The notes under the pieces: generated by a model
The model's input: the letters and a program-made list of their open reading frames with translations, nothing else
Database searches by the model: none
Told to the model about the DNA's origin: nothing
Shown here: piece after piece, positions 39,444-48,474 of the stretch
Numbering within the stretch: the first letter of the stretch is position 1
Layout of the letters: each line of letters opens with the position of its first letter
Translations under genes and position numbers: made by a program
Assembly (NCBI GenBank): GCA_902621725.1
Contig: CACNND010000001.1
Span: 147,726-211,725, forward strand
DNA from: an uncultured Alphaproteobacteria bacterium
GTDB taxonomy: Bacteria; Pseudomonadota; Alphaproteobacteria; HIMB59; GCA-002718135
DNA: 64,000 bases
Reading direction: 5' to 3'

Positions 39444-40409
39444 TTATCTAACTGACATTCCTTTGAATGATCTGATTGTTTCAACATCATCAGGACCAAT
39501 CATAGCTTTACCAGTGTTGATGTCTAGTGCACTTAAACCATACTTGTTCATTAAGTATAATTGGTGAACTGACATGTAACCTTGGTAGTATGGTTGTTGG
39601 TCAACTGTTAGTTGAACATAACCTTTGTCCATTTCTTCGAAAACTACGTCAACTAAGTCAAAACCAGCAAGAAGAATTTCACCAGGTCCATAACCTAAGT
39701 TTCTTACTGCAGCAGCTGCACCAGCTTCCCAGAAACCTACATCAAGATATGCAGTTGTATTTGGGTTAGCTTGAACATAAGCTGCAACTCTGTTTCCAAC
39801 AGTTGAAAGATCTAGACCTGACTCGATTTTCTCATAAGTTACTTTTCTATCAGGGTTAGCTGCTTTGTAATCTTCCATGAAACGTGCAATACCGTTTCCT
39901 CTAGTGTATGCCCATGATTGGTTCATGTCTGCAACACCGATTAGTACGTGAATATCTCCATCAGGAAACATTTCAGAAAGATTAGCTGTTAATTCATAAC
40001 CAGCTGCTTCTAAGTCTTGTCCAACATATGCTAGTCTGTTACTACCAGCAGCACCTTCTGGATCATCAGTATTAGCTGTAATTACTGGAATACCAGCAGC
40101 TAATGCTTCATCAACTGCAGCATCAAAGATAGTTGGGTTAGTAATTGTAGTTACGATACCATCAACACCTTGAGCAATTGAAGACTCTAAGTTTTGTAAT
40201 TGCTCTTGTTGATCTCCATCACCTGAAAGAGTTAACATTTGGCAATCAGCATTAATTTGTGCACAAGCATCTTTAAAACCTTTGTGAACAGCTGCCCAGA
40301 AAGCATTGTTCGTATCACTGTGCATTACGAAGTTAAATTTGTATTCTGCCTTAGCTGAAGTAGCAAAAAGAGCTACAGAGGCAAGAATAATTGAAGCAAT
40401 TTTTTTCAT
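39444..40409 (-). CDS. Sugar ABC transporter A, periplasmic binding protein
   Basis: A 321-residue Peripla_BP_4-type (RbsB-like) protein with signal peptide MKKIASIILASVALFATSAKA cut short here to its first 19-20 residues ending in AKA. Two-lobed periplasmic-binding-protein motifs are seen, for example FWAAVHKGFKDAC, GVDGIVTTITNPT, GIPVITANTDD and ILLAGFDLVD. An AGGAGG site precedes the ATG. Ligand unknown; the adjacent Gfo/Idh and oxygenase genes suggest a modified sugar or cyclitol. Confidence 0.92.
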   Translation of the reverse strand: MKKIASIILASVALFATSAKAEYKFNFVMHSDTNNAFWAAVHKGFKDACAQINADCQMLTLSGDGDQQEQLQNLESSIAQGVDGIVTTITNPTIFDAAVDEALAAGIPVITANTDDPEGAAGSNRLAYVGQDLEAAGYELTANLSEMFPDGDIHVLIGVADMNQSWAYTRGNGIARFMEDYKAANPDRKVTYEKIESGLDLSTVGNRVAAYVQANPNTTAYLDVGFWEAGAAAAVRNLGYGPGEILLAGFDLVDVVFEEMDKGYVQLTVDQQPYYQGYMSVHQLYLMNKYGLSALDINTGKAMIGPDDVETIRSFKGMSVR

Positions 40410-40520
40410 GCATTCCTCCTATAAATATTTTTTTCCTAACAAGAATAGGTATGTAAAACAAGGAGAAATATTAGGAATTAGGTAGTAAAATTATCGCACT
40501 AATCAGTAGCTTGGTAAAAT

Positions 40521-41672
40521 TTATATTTTTTTAAGGATTTGCCTTATGAAATCATCATGCATGGGTTCAGGCTTCACGCATGAGGAGCGAAGTTCAACCT
40601 CCACTTTATAAATTGAAGAAATCATGGCACACTCTATTACATCCAAAACGTGAAGAGCAAGTTCTCCATTACATCTATGCATTCTATTATTTTCTATTGC
40701 ATCAATCATTTCAGCAAGGCCAATACCCCTATAGTTTGCTTGTTCAGGCGCTTCATTACTTCTACCGCTATGGTTAACTATATTTGTTTTTCCAAGGGGT
40801 TTATCTTCGACACTGATATCTTTCCATTCAGATCCAAACTCGCCAGATATAGATACAGGACCACCAAACATATTTGGATCAGGCACTACTATTGACCCCT
40901 TAGTACCATAAAGCTCCATATGATTACGTTTATGATTTAAGACATCAAATGAAATGAAACCTTGGACAATTGCTTTACTTTGAAACTCAATATTAAACAT
41001 GTACGAAGTCGGAATTTCAACATTAAAAGTTTCTCCTTTTTTTGGACCAGCTTTGTATTCTCTTTTGTCAAAAAATTTTGCTCCTCTACCTCTTATATTT
41101 TTAACAGGCCCTAGAAGATTAACAAGTGTGGTAAAAAAATATGGACCCATGTCTATTACAGGACCTCCCCCTTCTTGAAACCAAGACTCAGGACTTGGAT
41201 GAAAATCTTGAACACCAGGAAAAGCAAATATAAAATTACCAGTTAGAACTTGTCCAATATCATTGTTATCAATTAAATTTCTAGTAAGCTGCCCTCCTCC
41301 TCCTAAAAAAGTATCTGGGGCATTTCCAATATATAAACTATTTTTTTTTGCTAAATTTAATAATTCTTTTGCATCATCAAATTTAACACTCATTGGTTTT
41401 TCACAATAAACATGTTTGTTTGCCTCAAGAGCTCTTTTCGATATTTCATAGTGTGCTTGAGGGATTGTGAGATTAAGAATAATGTCTACACTTTTATCAT
41501 TTAATATTTCATCCACTGATAGAGCTGCAATATTGTACTGCTCAGCTGTTTTTTTAGCTGAAACTAAATTGATATCAGCACAAGCTACAAAATTTATATT
41601 ATTAAAATATTCTTGCGCTCTAAAATATGTTTCTGCAATATTACCGCAGCCAATCAATCCAATATTTTTCAT
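40521..41672 (-). CDS. Gfo/Idh/MocA family oxidoreductase (copy 2)
   Basis: A 383-residue paralogue of the gene at 32513-33658. It has NIGLIGCGNIAETYF at the NAD site, YCEKPMS with the catalytic Lys, NAPDTFLGGGGQ, and GGGPVIDMGPYFF in the substrate domain. It lies between desaturase-like copy 2 (62-base gap) and binding protein A (111-base gap) on the same strand. Probably oxidises or reduces the solute imported by transporter A, or a product of it. Confidence 0.92.
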   Translation of the reverse strand: MKNIGLIGCGNIAETYFRAQEYFNNINFVACADINLVSAKKTAEQYNIAALSVDEILNDKSVDIILNLTIPQAHYEISKRALEANKHVYCEKPMSVKFDDAKELLNLAKKNSLYIGNAPDTFLGGGGQLTRNLIDNNDIGQVLTGNFIFAFPGVQDFHPSPESWFQEGGGPVIDMGPYFFTTLVNLLGPVKNIRGRGAKFFDKREYKAGPKKGETFNVEIPTSYMFNIEFQSKAIVQGFISFDVLNHKRNHMELYGTKGSIVVPDPNMFGGPVSISGEFGSEWKDISVEDKPLGKTNIVNHSGRSNEAPEQANYRGIGLAEMIDAIENNRMHRCNGELALHVLDVIECAMISSIYKVEVELRSSCVKPEPMHDDFIRQILKKI

Positions 41673-41734
41673 ATTGTTAAATGATATACATTACTACAAA
41701 ATTTAAAAATAAAAAATTGAAAAATAAAATTACG

Positions 41735-42763
41735 TTATACGTTTGGTATTTTTCTATCAGGAACGTAGTTTGGATCAAATGCCTGCTTAATAATAACTGG
41801 CACAATATCTTTATAGGCGCTAATTAAGCCATAGTTTGGTTTTGGTAGTTGATTCTTAATAATTTTATGTAATTTTGGTAGATTATACCAAGGTACTTGA
41901 GGGTACATGTGATGTTCAATATGATACTCTAATTTAATGTAAAGCCAGCTTAATATTGGATTAAGAATTACTGTTCTTGTATTTACTCTGTGATCTTTAA
42001 CATCAAATGCAAGTCCTGCATGTTGAGTTAAACCGCACATAAAAAATAATGTGTTACCGTAAAATGTAGGTAAAAGAAAAAACAAAACAGGTAAAATAGT
42101 TTGAAAATATATAGAAAATAAAATTATAGATAACCATATTAACATATGAATTCTAGAAGATAAAAAAACTTTCCACTGATGTTCTTTTGGCACACAATCT
42201 CTTATTACCGGGGTCATTATACCTAGGGAATTTTTTAAAGTTTCTACTAGATAGGACTGATGTATCCATAGCAGAGGTCCAAAAGGGATAAAGCTGACGA
42301 AATATTTAAATAGCTTACTAGGTCTATCTATTTGAATTTCAAAATCATGAGGTTCTTTTGTATGTAATGTGTAACTATGATGTAATGTGTGAGTCCATCT
42401 CCATCGGACTGGTTCAAAATTTGTCATGAAAGAAAAAATATATTGAAATAAATCGTTTAACCATCTTTCTTTAAAAAGTGTTCTATGTCGACTTTCGTGA
42501 TCGTAAGCACCGCTGAAAGTGTAAATAGTTCCATAGACCCAAAACCATAAAATTGTCCAGTAAGTACCCCAAGTATAATATGCTAGATAACCTGAAATAG
42601 CTAAAGCAAGAAAATATAATGAGACATAAATAATTCCTGGTAATGATCTTTTAACACAGAGTTCTTTTAACACTTTTCTGTCAAGATCTGGTTTCCACCA
42701 AATATTCTTACCTAGTTTGGCCTCAAGATCCGCAGAAACATTTGTATCTCTAATGACAGTCAT
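41735..42763 (-). CDS. Fatty-acid-desaturase-like di-iron membrane protein (copy 2)
   Basis: A 342-residue relative of copies 1 and 3, with a longer N-terminus. His boxes are HESRH (89-93), HTLHH (125-129) and a C-terminal HIEHH, plus LTQHAG. The linking sequence EPVRWRWTHTLHHSYTLHT is nearly that of copy 3. It is the upstream gene of a run with Gfo/Idh copy 2 and ABC transporter A, and is divergent from the PanB-like gene (46 bases apart). Either an acyl desaturase or a MocD/XylM-like oxygenase. Confidence 0.85.
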   Translation of the reverse strand: MTVIRDTNVSADLEAKLGKNIWWKPDLDRKVLKELCVKRSLPGIIYVSLYFLALAISGYLAYYTWGTYWTILWFWVYGTIYTFSGAYDHESRHRTLFKERWLNDLFQYIFSFMTNFEPVRWRWTHTLHHSYTLHTKEPHDFEIQIDRPSKLFKYFVSFIPFGPLLWIHQSYLVETLKNSLGIMTPVIRDCVPKEHQWKVFLSSRIHMLIWLSIILFSIYFQTILPVLFFLLPTFYGNTLFFMCGLTQHAGLAFDVKDHRVNTRTVILNPILSWLYIKLEYHIEHHMYPQVPWYNLPKLHKIIKNQLPKPNYGLISAYKDIVPVIIKQAFDPNYVPDRKIPNV

Positions 42764-42809
42764 ATATTTAATATATATAATTTTTATAAAAAAAAAATAA
42801 ACAAGATTT

Positions 42810-43634
42810 ATGAAAAAAAAACTAACCGTATATGACCTATTAAAGCTTAAAGGTATCAGACAAATTCATGAGGTATATGTAAATAATGTAGAAGAGGCAA
42901 TAGCAGCAGAAGAGGCGGGGATTGATATGATATGTACAGCGTATGATATGCCGCACCACGGAATTTTTGGAAAATTAGATGATGTTAAAAGAATAAGAGA
43001 TGCTGCACCTAACACTCACCTGATGAGTGCTGCACCTGAAAAATCATACGCAACTGCTGATGAAGCAGTGAGAGCGGCTTACAAATTGTTATCAGTTGGT
43101 TGTGATTCATTTTATACAAATAATAGTTCAAGTATTGTTAAAAGCTTAAGAAAAGAAAAAGTTCCAGTAATTAGTCATGTTGGTTTGATACCAGGTCATG
43201 TAAATTGGATAGGTGGTTTTAGAGCGATTGGTAAAAATGCCAAAGAAGCAATTGAAGTATTGGAACATGCTTTAGAACTAGACGATGCAGGAGCAATAGG
43301 TCTAGAGGTTGAGGTTGTTCCTCCAAAAGTAGCTGAAATAATTACAAAAAAAGTAAAGCTATTAACAATTTCAATGGGCAGCGGTTCTGGTTGTGATGGA
43401 CAATATTTATTTTCTCAAGACATTCTTGGATACAACACAGGCCACGTTCCAAGACATTCAAGAATCTATAGAAACTTTAAGAAAGAGTTCGATAAACTTC
43501 ATGTTGAGCGAGTAAATGCTTACAAGGAATTTATTAAAGACACTGAAGATAAAAAATTTGATGACCCTAAAATCACTGTTGGAATTGAAGATAAAGAATA
43601 CGAAAGCTTTTTGAAATTATCTGATAAATATTAA
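42810..43634 (+). CDS. Divergent PanB-like (ketopantoate hydroxymethyltransferase fold) protein
   Basis: A 274-residue TIM-barrel protein. The C-half matches PanB: ISHVGLIPGHVNWIGGFRAI (HLGLTPQSV block), Glu168 in VEVVP for the catalytic Glu, and SGSGCDGQYLFSQDILG. By eye alignment with E. coli PanB, the metal/substrate residues Asp84, Lys112 and Glu114 are replaced (segments LMSAAPEKSY and SFYTNNSSS) and the VGDS motif reads ICTAYD. Ketopantoate synthesis is therefore unlikely; a lyase or aldolase-type reaction of the PEP mutase/isocitrate lyase superfamily is conceivable. It sits alone on the plus strand amid catabolic genes. Confidence 0.7.
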   Translation: MKKKLTVYDLLKLKGIRQIHEVYVNNVEEAIAAEEAGIDMICTAYDMPHHGIFGKLDDVKRIRDAAPNTHLMSAAPEKSYATADEAVRAAYKLLSVGCDSFYTNNSSSIVKSLRKEKVPVISHVGLIPGHVNWIGGFRAIGKNAKEAIEVLEHALELDDAGAIGLEVEVVPPKVAEIITKKVKLLTISMGSGSGCDGQYLFSQDILGYNTGHVPRHSRIYRNFKKEFDKLHVERVNAYKEFIKDTEDKKFDDPKITVGIEDKEYESFLKLSDKY

Positions 43635-44602
43635 TACATTTTGTATGTATGCTTTGAATTGTAAGCTTGTTTAATAACAGATGGAAGAACTGATTTCCAA
43701 AATGAAAATAATGAAGGATGGGGTTTCGGTATTTGATCTTTGATTAGGTTGTGTAATTTAGGAAGATTATAAGATGGCACAGTTGGAAATAGATGGTGCT
43801 CAAGATGATATTCCATATGATAATATAAAAAACTAAAAATAGGATTTAATTTTATATTATGAGTTGTTAATCGATGATCTTTAACATCAAATGGCACACC
43901 CAAATGTTGTGTTATGTTGACAATTTGGTTTAGAGGTGCTCCTAAATAATTTGGGATAAGGAATAAAAAAATTGGTAACCAAGAATTATAATATATCGAA
44001 ATTGAAATAATTAATAACCACAACAACACAAACAATCTTGAATTTCTAATTATAATTGATTTTTCTTTTTCTGGAGCATTCTGTTTTACAACATCTGTTA
44101 AGTAACCCATAGAGTGTTTTACTATTTCGAACTGAAGAGTTTTATGCGGATAGATTAGTTGTCCAAATGGAATAAATTGACAAAAGAAATGTATTAAATC
44201 TGTTGGTCTTGTTAATTGTATCTCGTGATCATAATCACCATGTGTTTGAAGTGTATGACTATGATGAAAAGTATGACTCCATCTCCATCTTACTGGCTCC
44301 ATATTAGCCATAAAAGAACTAACGTAATAAAAAATATCATTTAATATTTTATTTTTAAATGCTGTCCGATGTAATGTTTCATGCCAATTAGAAGGGCTAT
44401 AGGCCCATATCGTACTGTAACAAATAAGAAGGGGTAAGGCTAATAAGCTTCCCCAGGTTAGGTAGGTAAGAAAACCAAATAAGAATAAAAAAAAGAAGTA
44501 AATTCCGAAATGTTTGAAACCTTCCCAATCACTTCTTTTTGATAATTCTTTTAATAATTTTTTGTTTAATTCAGGTTTAAACCAAGTATCATCAACGTGC
44601 AT
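43631..44602 (-). CDS. Fatty-acid-desaturase-like di-iron membrane protein (copy 3)
   Basis: A 323-residue membrane protein with His boxes HETLH (74-78), HTFHH (110-114) and a C-terminal HLEHH, plus ITQHLG. It is closest in layout to copy 1 (short N-terminus MHVDDTWFKPELNKK). It starts 22 bases after the ATPase of ABC transporter B and is the last gene of that operon, mirroring copy 1 and transporter A. Its stop overlaps the convergent PanB-like stop by 4 bases. Confidence 0.85.
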   Translation of the reverse strand: MHVDDTWFKPELNKKLLKELSKRSDWEGFKHFGIYFFFLFLFGFLTYLTWGSLLALPLLICYSTIWAYSPSNWHETLHRTAFKNKILNDIFYYVSSFMANMEPVRWRWSHTFHHSHTLQTHGDYDHEIQLTRPTDLIHFFCQFIPFGQLIYPHKTLQFEIVKHSMGYLTDVVKQNAPEKEKSIIIRNSRLFVLLWLLIISISIYYNSWLPIFLFLIPNYLGAPLNQIVNITQHLGVPFDVKDHRLTTHNIKLNPIFSFLYYHMEYHLEHHLFPTVPSYNLPKLHNLIKDQIPKPHPSLFSFWKSVLPSVIKQAYNSKHTYKMY

Positions 44603-44624
44603 AAATATTAAAATAAATCAACAA

Positions 44625-45365
44625 TTAGGCTTTTTCAATAGCGCCTGTGATTAAAGCTGTAACTTCTTCTGGTGAACTTTCTTTTGCAAGTTTGTTTGCC
44701 ACTAATTGACCTCTTCTTAGTACTGCAATTCTATCGCTGACTGCAAAAACATCAGGCATTCTATGACTTATTATAACAACAGCTATACCCTGATTTTTAA
44801 GTTGCTTAATTAACTCTAATACTTCCGCCACTTGTCTTACACTAATTGCTGCAGTGGGCTCATCTAATAATACAACTTTAGCTTTCGATAATTTTGTTCT
44901 ACCAATAGCCACTGCTTGCCTTTGACCACCAGACATCATTTTCACTTCTTCATCTGGTAATGTTTCTGACTTAAGATCTTTGAAGATGTTTTTAGCTCTT
45001 TTAAACATCTCTGAAAAATTAATGATTTTTATTAATCCAAAATTTCTTTTAATCTCTCTAGTAAGAAAAATATTAGAAGCTGCTGTTAAATTATCACATA
45101 ATGCCAAATCTTGGTAAACAACTTCTATGCCTTTATCTCTAGCTTCCATTGGTTTTGAAAATTCAACCTTTTGTTTTTCAAAGTTTATTGTTCCAGATGA
45201 TTGTTTAAAGTTTCCAGCTATAATTTTTATTAAAGTAGATTTACCAGCACCATTATCACCCATTAGTCCTAGAACTTCTCCTGATCTTAAAGATAATGTT
45301 ACGTTGTCCAGTGCTTTGATAGCTCCAAAACTTTTAGAAATATTATTTAATTCTAGAATCTCCAT
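44625..45365 (-). CDS. Sugar ABC transporter B, single-domain ATPase
   Basis: A 246-residue CUT2-type ATPase with one nucleotide-binding domain. Walker A GDNGAGKSTLIK, Q-loop YQDLALCDNLT, signature MMSGGQRQAVAIGR (Met in place of Leu at the first position) and Walker B VVLLDEPTAAIS are present. Its ATG shares one base with the permease stop at 45365. Followed by desaturase-like copy 3. Confidence 0.93.
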   Translation of the reverse strand: MEILELNNISKSFGAIKALDNVTLSLRSGEVLGLMGDNGAGKSTLIKIIAGNFKQSSGTINFEKQKVEFSKPMEARDKGIEVVYQDLALCDNLTAASNIFLTREIKRNFGLIKIINFSEMFKRAKNIFKDLKSETLPDEEVKMMSGGQRQAVAIGRTKLSKAKVVLLDEPTAAISVRQVAEVLELIKQLKNQGIAVVIISHRMPDVFAVSDRIAVLRRGQLVANKLAKESSPEEVTALITGAIEKA

Positions 45366-46357
45366 TAATCCTCTTTTGGTCCGCCTGAATTTGATTTAAA
45401 AGTAACATTAGAATTAATTACTACAGCTAAAAAAATTATAATACCTTTAACAACTTTGTTTAAATCTGGATCTATTCCCCAGTGTATTAAACCATTACTG
45501 ATCATAGCTATAAATACACATCCAAGTAAAGTGCCAGTCATAGTTCCTACTGCACCTCCCAGTGCTGTTCCGCCAACTACAACTGCAGCAATAACATCAA
45601 ACTCCATGCCATCTGCAAGGTTTGCATTACCTGAAGATACTCTTGCGACAAATAATATTCCTACAATTGCAGAAAAAAGACTAGTTCCTACCAATGCTAG
45701 AATCTTGACTCTATCAACATTAATGCCAATATTTCTTGCGGCTTTAGGATTGCCGCCAACAGCATAAAAATTTGTTCCAGTTACTGTATACTTACTAGCA
45801 AACCAAAAAACTAGAAAAGCTCCAAGCATTATCCATGTAACAGTTGGTAAACCTAAAATATCACCGCCAAAAAGATATCGAAAATCCTTATTACTTATTG
45901 CAATGGGTCTGCCTTCTGTAACAAATAGTGAGTAACCTCTTAAAGCGCTCCACAATGCCAAAGTTGTAATAAACGTTGGAATAAATAATTTTGTTCGAGC
46001 AATACCTATAAAATAACCTAAGAGTATTCCCCATAAAATTACAATAGCGGCGGATGAAAAATAACTGAAATCATACCACTTAATTAAAATAACAAAAAAT
46101 AAACCAGACCATGCAACAGAAGGGCCAACACTAATATCAATTTCTCTTGTAATTAATACAAAGGTCATTGGAAAAGCAATTAATCCAACGTAGGAAGCAC
46201 TTCTTAAAATACTAGTGAAATTTCTTTGAGTAAAAAAATTTTCAGTAGTGAAAGAAAATAAAAGAAGAACTAAAATCAACGCAATTAACAATCCTATCTC
46301 ATGAAGATTGCTAATTTTTATTTTCTTTTTATTTTTTTCTAAAGTCTGTTCTGTCAT
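45365..46357 (-). CDS. Sugar ABC transporter B, permease
   Basis: A 330-residue RbsC/XylH-like permease. A cytoplasmic Lys-rich N-terminus is followed by about ten helices; REIDISVGPSVAWSG and AAVVVGGTALGGAVGTMTG are the family blocks. The ATG lies only 5 bases beyond a perfect 24-base palindrome and has no visible Shine-Dalgarno, so translation may depend on unfolding of that hairpin. Confidence 0.92.
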   Translation of the reverse strand: MTEQTLEKNKKKIKISNLHEIGLLIALILVLLLFSFTTENFFTQRNFTSILRSASYVGLIAFPMTFVLITREIDISVGPSVAWSGLFFVILIKWYDFSYFSSAAIVILWGILLGYFIGIARTKLFIPTFITTLALWSALRGYSLFVTEGRPIAISNKDFRYLFGGDILGLPTVTWIMLGAFLVFWFASKYTVTGTNFYAVGGNPKAARNIGINVDRVKILALVGTSLFSAIVGILFVARVSSGNANLADGMEFDVIAAVVVGGTALGGAVGTMTGTLLGCVFIAMISNGLIHWGIDPDLNKVVKGIIIFLAVVINSNVTFKSNSGGPKED

Positions 46358-46362
46358 AAGAA

Positions 46363-46386
46363 AAGGGGTATCTTAAGATACCCCTT
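46363..46386 (-). terminator. Perfect palindromic hairpin between binding protein B and permease B
   Basis: Bases 46363-46386 are a 24-base perfect inverted repeat (10-pair stem, TTAA loop). On the minus strand it begins 10 bases after the binding-protein stop and ends 5 bases before the permease ATG, followed by TTTTCTT. It parallels the hairpin in transporter A and may act as a leaky terminator or as control of permease translation. Confidence 0.75.
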
Positions 46387-46396
46387 AAATGATTAA

Positions 46397-47350
46397 TTAA
46401 TCGTATCCTCTTTCAGATAACCAAGTATCAATTGCTATCTTATCTATTGAAGTGAATACTTTAGTAGGTGTTAACTGAACATATTCATCAATTGCTTCAC
46501 CTTTTACAGCTTTTAATGCGGCTCTCATTGCACCTGCTCCCATATCTCTTGGGAATTGTGAATTAACTGCTAACAAAATTTCACCATCACTGACAAAATT
46601 CATCAACTCTGCTGTTGCATCAGTACCCATAACATAAGTTTTACCAATTTGACCAGCTGCTAGAACAGCATTAACGGCACCAATTGTTCCACCCTCGTTA
46701 GCTGCGTACATTAAGTTAATTTCAGGATTTGCAATTAGCATATCTGTTCCAACTTGCGTTGCAACATCGTTTGAAAAAGCTTCTTGATTGTTAACGACTT
46801 CAAAATTCACACCTGTTGATTTTAATCCATCAATGAAACCATCTTCTCTTTCTTGACAAGCTTCATATCTGTTACAATTATGAATTCCAATTTTTAGATC
46901 TATTCCTGCTTTAATTGCCCAGTTACCAGCAATAATACCCACGGGATATCCTAGCTCTCTTTGACTTGTAGTTACCAAAGCATATGCAAGTCTTTTTGCA
47001 TCTTCTTCATTTAAACAAGTGTTGTAACAAACTACTGGTACCCCTGCTTCTGCAAGTCTTTCAACAGCCGCAACAGAAGATTCTGTTGACACTGGTGACA
47101 TAATTACAACATCAACACCAGTTGCAAGCAGTGTATCTATAAACTCAGCCTCTCTAGCAACATCACTTTGAGAGTTAGCACCTGTAAGTTCAATACCCTC
47201 TTCCTCTCCAGCTTTCTCTATACCGTATTTAATTTCACCAAAAAAACCGGCAGTATCTAAATATAGCGCACCTACTTTAAGTGCGTTTGCTGAAAAAGAA
47301 AAAGTTAAAAAAGTGATAGCCGAAGCTATAATAAAAATAAATTTTTTCAT
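46397..47350 (-). CDS. Sugar ABC transporter B, periplasmic binding protein
   Basis: A 317-residue Peripla_BP_4 protein with a signal peptide ending near residue 23 (FSFSANA). Fold motifs are GVDVVIMSPVSTESS, GVPVVCYNTC and YVMGTDATAELM. Four cysteines after the signal (CYNTC, HNCNRYEAC) are unusual for RbsB-like proteins and could form disulfides. A GGAGG site precedes the ATG. First gene of the transporter B operon; ligand unknown. Confidence 0.92.
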   Translation of the reverse strand: MKKFIFIIASAITFLTFSFSANALKVGALYLDTAGFFGEIKYGIEKAGEEEGIELTGANSQSDVAREAEFIDTLLATGVDVVIMSPVSTESSVAAVERLAEAGVPVVCYNTCLNEEDAKRLAYALVTTSQRELGYPVGIIAGNWAIKAGIDLKIGIHNCNRYEACQEREDGFIDGLKSTGVNFEVVNNQEAFSNDVATQVGTDMLIANPEINLMYAANEGGTIGAVNAVLAAGQIGKTYVMGTDATAELMNFVSDGEILLAVNSQFPRDMGAGAMRAALKAVKGEAIDEYVQLTPTKVFTSIDKIAIDTWLSERGYD

Positions 47351-47422
47351 TATTCCTCCTATTTAATGAGATTTAATTTAAGGAAAAATAAAGATAAGTA
47401 TATAAAAATTATAAATATTCAT

Positions 47423-47449
47423 AAAAAAAAAGGCCGCAAAGCGGCCCTT
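47423..47449 (-). terminator. Rho-independent terminator after transporter C
   Basis: GGCCGC/GCGGCC stem with a 3-base loop (47432-47446) followed on the minus strand by nine T's (47431 down to 47423). G+C-rich stem in an AT-rich genome; lies 24 bases after the binding protein C stop, separating operons C and B. Confidence 0.9.
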
Positions 47450-47472
47450 ATAAAAAATTTATCTTCTACAAC

Positions 47473-48390
47473 TTACATAAAGTCTGCAGCATTTTCTTTA
47501 GTAACTAATACAGTTCCAGTATCAATGTTATCTGGAATGCTCTCACCGTTAGCTAATTTAAGTGCATTTTCTACGCCCATATATCCCATATTATATGAGA
47601 ATTGAGCAATAGTAGCTGACATTTCACCAGCCATTACACTTGCAGCAGCATCAGGGTTAGCATCAAATCCAACAACGACAACATCATCTAGCATATCAGC
47701 ATTTTTTAATGCTTGGATAGCGCCTAGACCCATATTATCATTAGAAGCAAAGATTGCTTTTAGATTTGGGTTACCAGTGATGATATCTTCAGTTACTGAC
47801 ATACCTTGTGCAGTATCCCAGTTAGCTGGAAGTTCTGCAACAACGTTCATACCACATGCTTTAAGACCTTTGCTAGATCCTTCAGCTCTATGCTGACCAG
47901 TAGTTTGAGTGATCATTCCTTGAAGAATTGCAACGTCAGAACCACTTGGAACATTATCACAAATGTATTGAGCAGCTAAAGCAGCGCCATTGATATTGTT
48001 TGTACCAATGAAAGTTACACCTTCATTAATTCCATTAGTATCAATGTATACAACTGGAACACCTGAAGCCATTGCATCATCAAGAATTGGTGCAACTGCG
48101 TTAGGGTCAGTTGGTGCAATCGCAATACCGTCTACACCTTTTGCAATTTGATCTTCAATTTGTGCTACCTGAGCCATAACATCACTTTCTTGCGGTGGTG
48201 AAAGTATGATTAGGTTTACACCAAACTCTTCAGCAGCATCTTTAGCACCAGCTTCAACTGAAGCCCAAAATGGATTTCCAGCACCTGGTCCTTTAGTACT
48301 TAGCATTATTGTTTTTGCATGTGAGCCTGCTAGAAGACTACCTGAAAAAAACAATACAGAAGTAGTAATTATGGAAATAAAAAATTTCAT
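47473..48390 (-). CDS. Sugar ABC transporter C, periplasmic binding protein
   Basis: Start at ATG 48390 gives 305 residues with signal MKFFISIITTSVLFFSGSLLA; an AGGAGG site precedes it, and a longer frame to 48441 would lose the signal start. Binding-protein motifs are NPFWASVEAGAKDAA, GVDGIAIAPTDPNAV, GVPVVYIDTNG and VVVGFDANPDAA. Last gene of an operon with reversed order (ATPase, permease, binding protein), ended by a strong terminator. Linkage to iolD upstream makes an inositol-type ligand plausible. Confidence 0.93.
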   Translation of the reverse strand: MKFFISIITTSVLFFSGSLLAGSHAKTIMLSTKGPGAGNPFWASVEAGAKDAAEEFGVNLIILSPPQESDVMAQVAQIEDQIAKGVDGIAIAPTDPNAVAPILDDAMASGVPVVYIDTNGINEGVTFIGTNNINGAALAAQYICDNVPSGSDVAILQGMITQTTGQHRAEGSSKGLKACGMNVVAELPANWDTAQGMSVTEDIITGNPNLKAIFASNDNMGLGAIQALKNADMLDDVVVVGFDANPDAAASVMAGEMSATIAQFSYNMGYMGVENALKLANGESIPDNIDTGTVLVTKENAADFM

Positions 48391-48394
48391 TTTT

Positions 48395-48400
48395 CCTCCT
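48395..48400 (-). promoter_or_regulatory. Ribosome binding site fixing binding protein C start
   Basis: AGGAGG on the minus strand, 4 bases before the ATG at 48388-48390, selects this start over the in-frame codon at 48441. Confidence 0.85.
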
Positions 48401-48474
48401 AAAATTTTTTCAACATTAATCAAAAATGAAAATCTAATCAAGTGACTTTGTCTAAAAGTGATGATTTTTTAATA

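Noticed and set aside
40410-40520. Riboswitch upstream of binding protein A
   Set aside because: The 111-base leader has a Shine-Dalgarno but no conserved riboswitch core I can recognise.
42810-43634. Pantothenate biosynthesis gene panB
   Set aside because: Key metal and substrate residues are replaced and the context is catabolic; kept only as PanB-like.
35719-44602. Desaturase-like genes as recently transferred elements
   Set aside because: Base composition and codon use look like their neighbours by eye, and no integrase, repeat or tRNA flank was seen.
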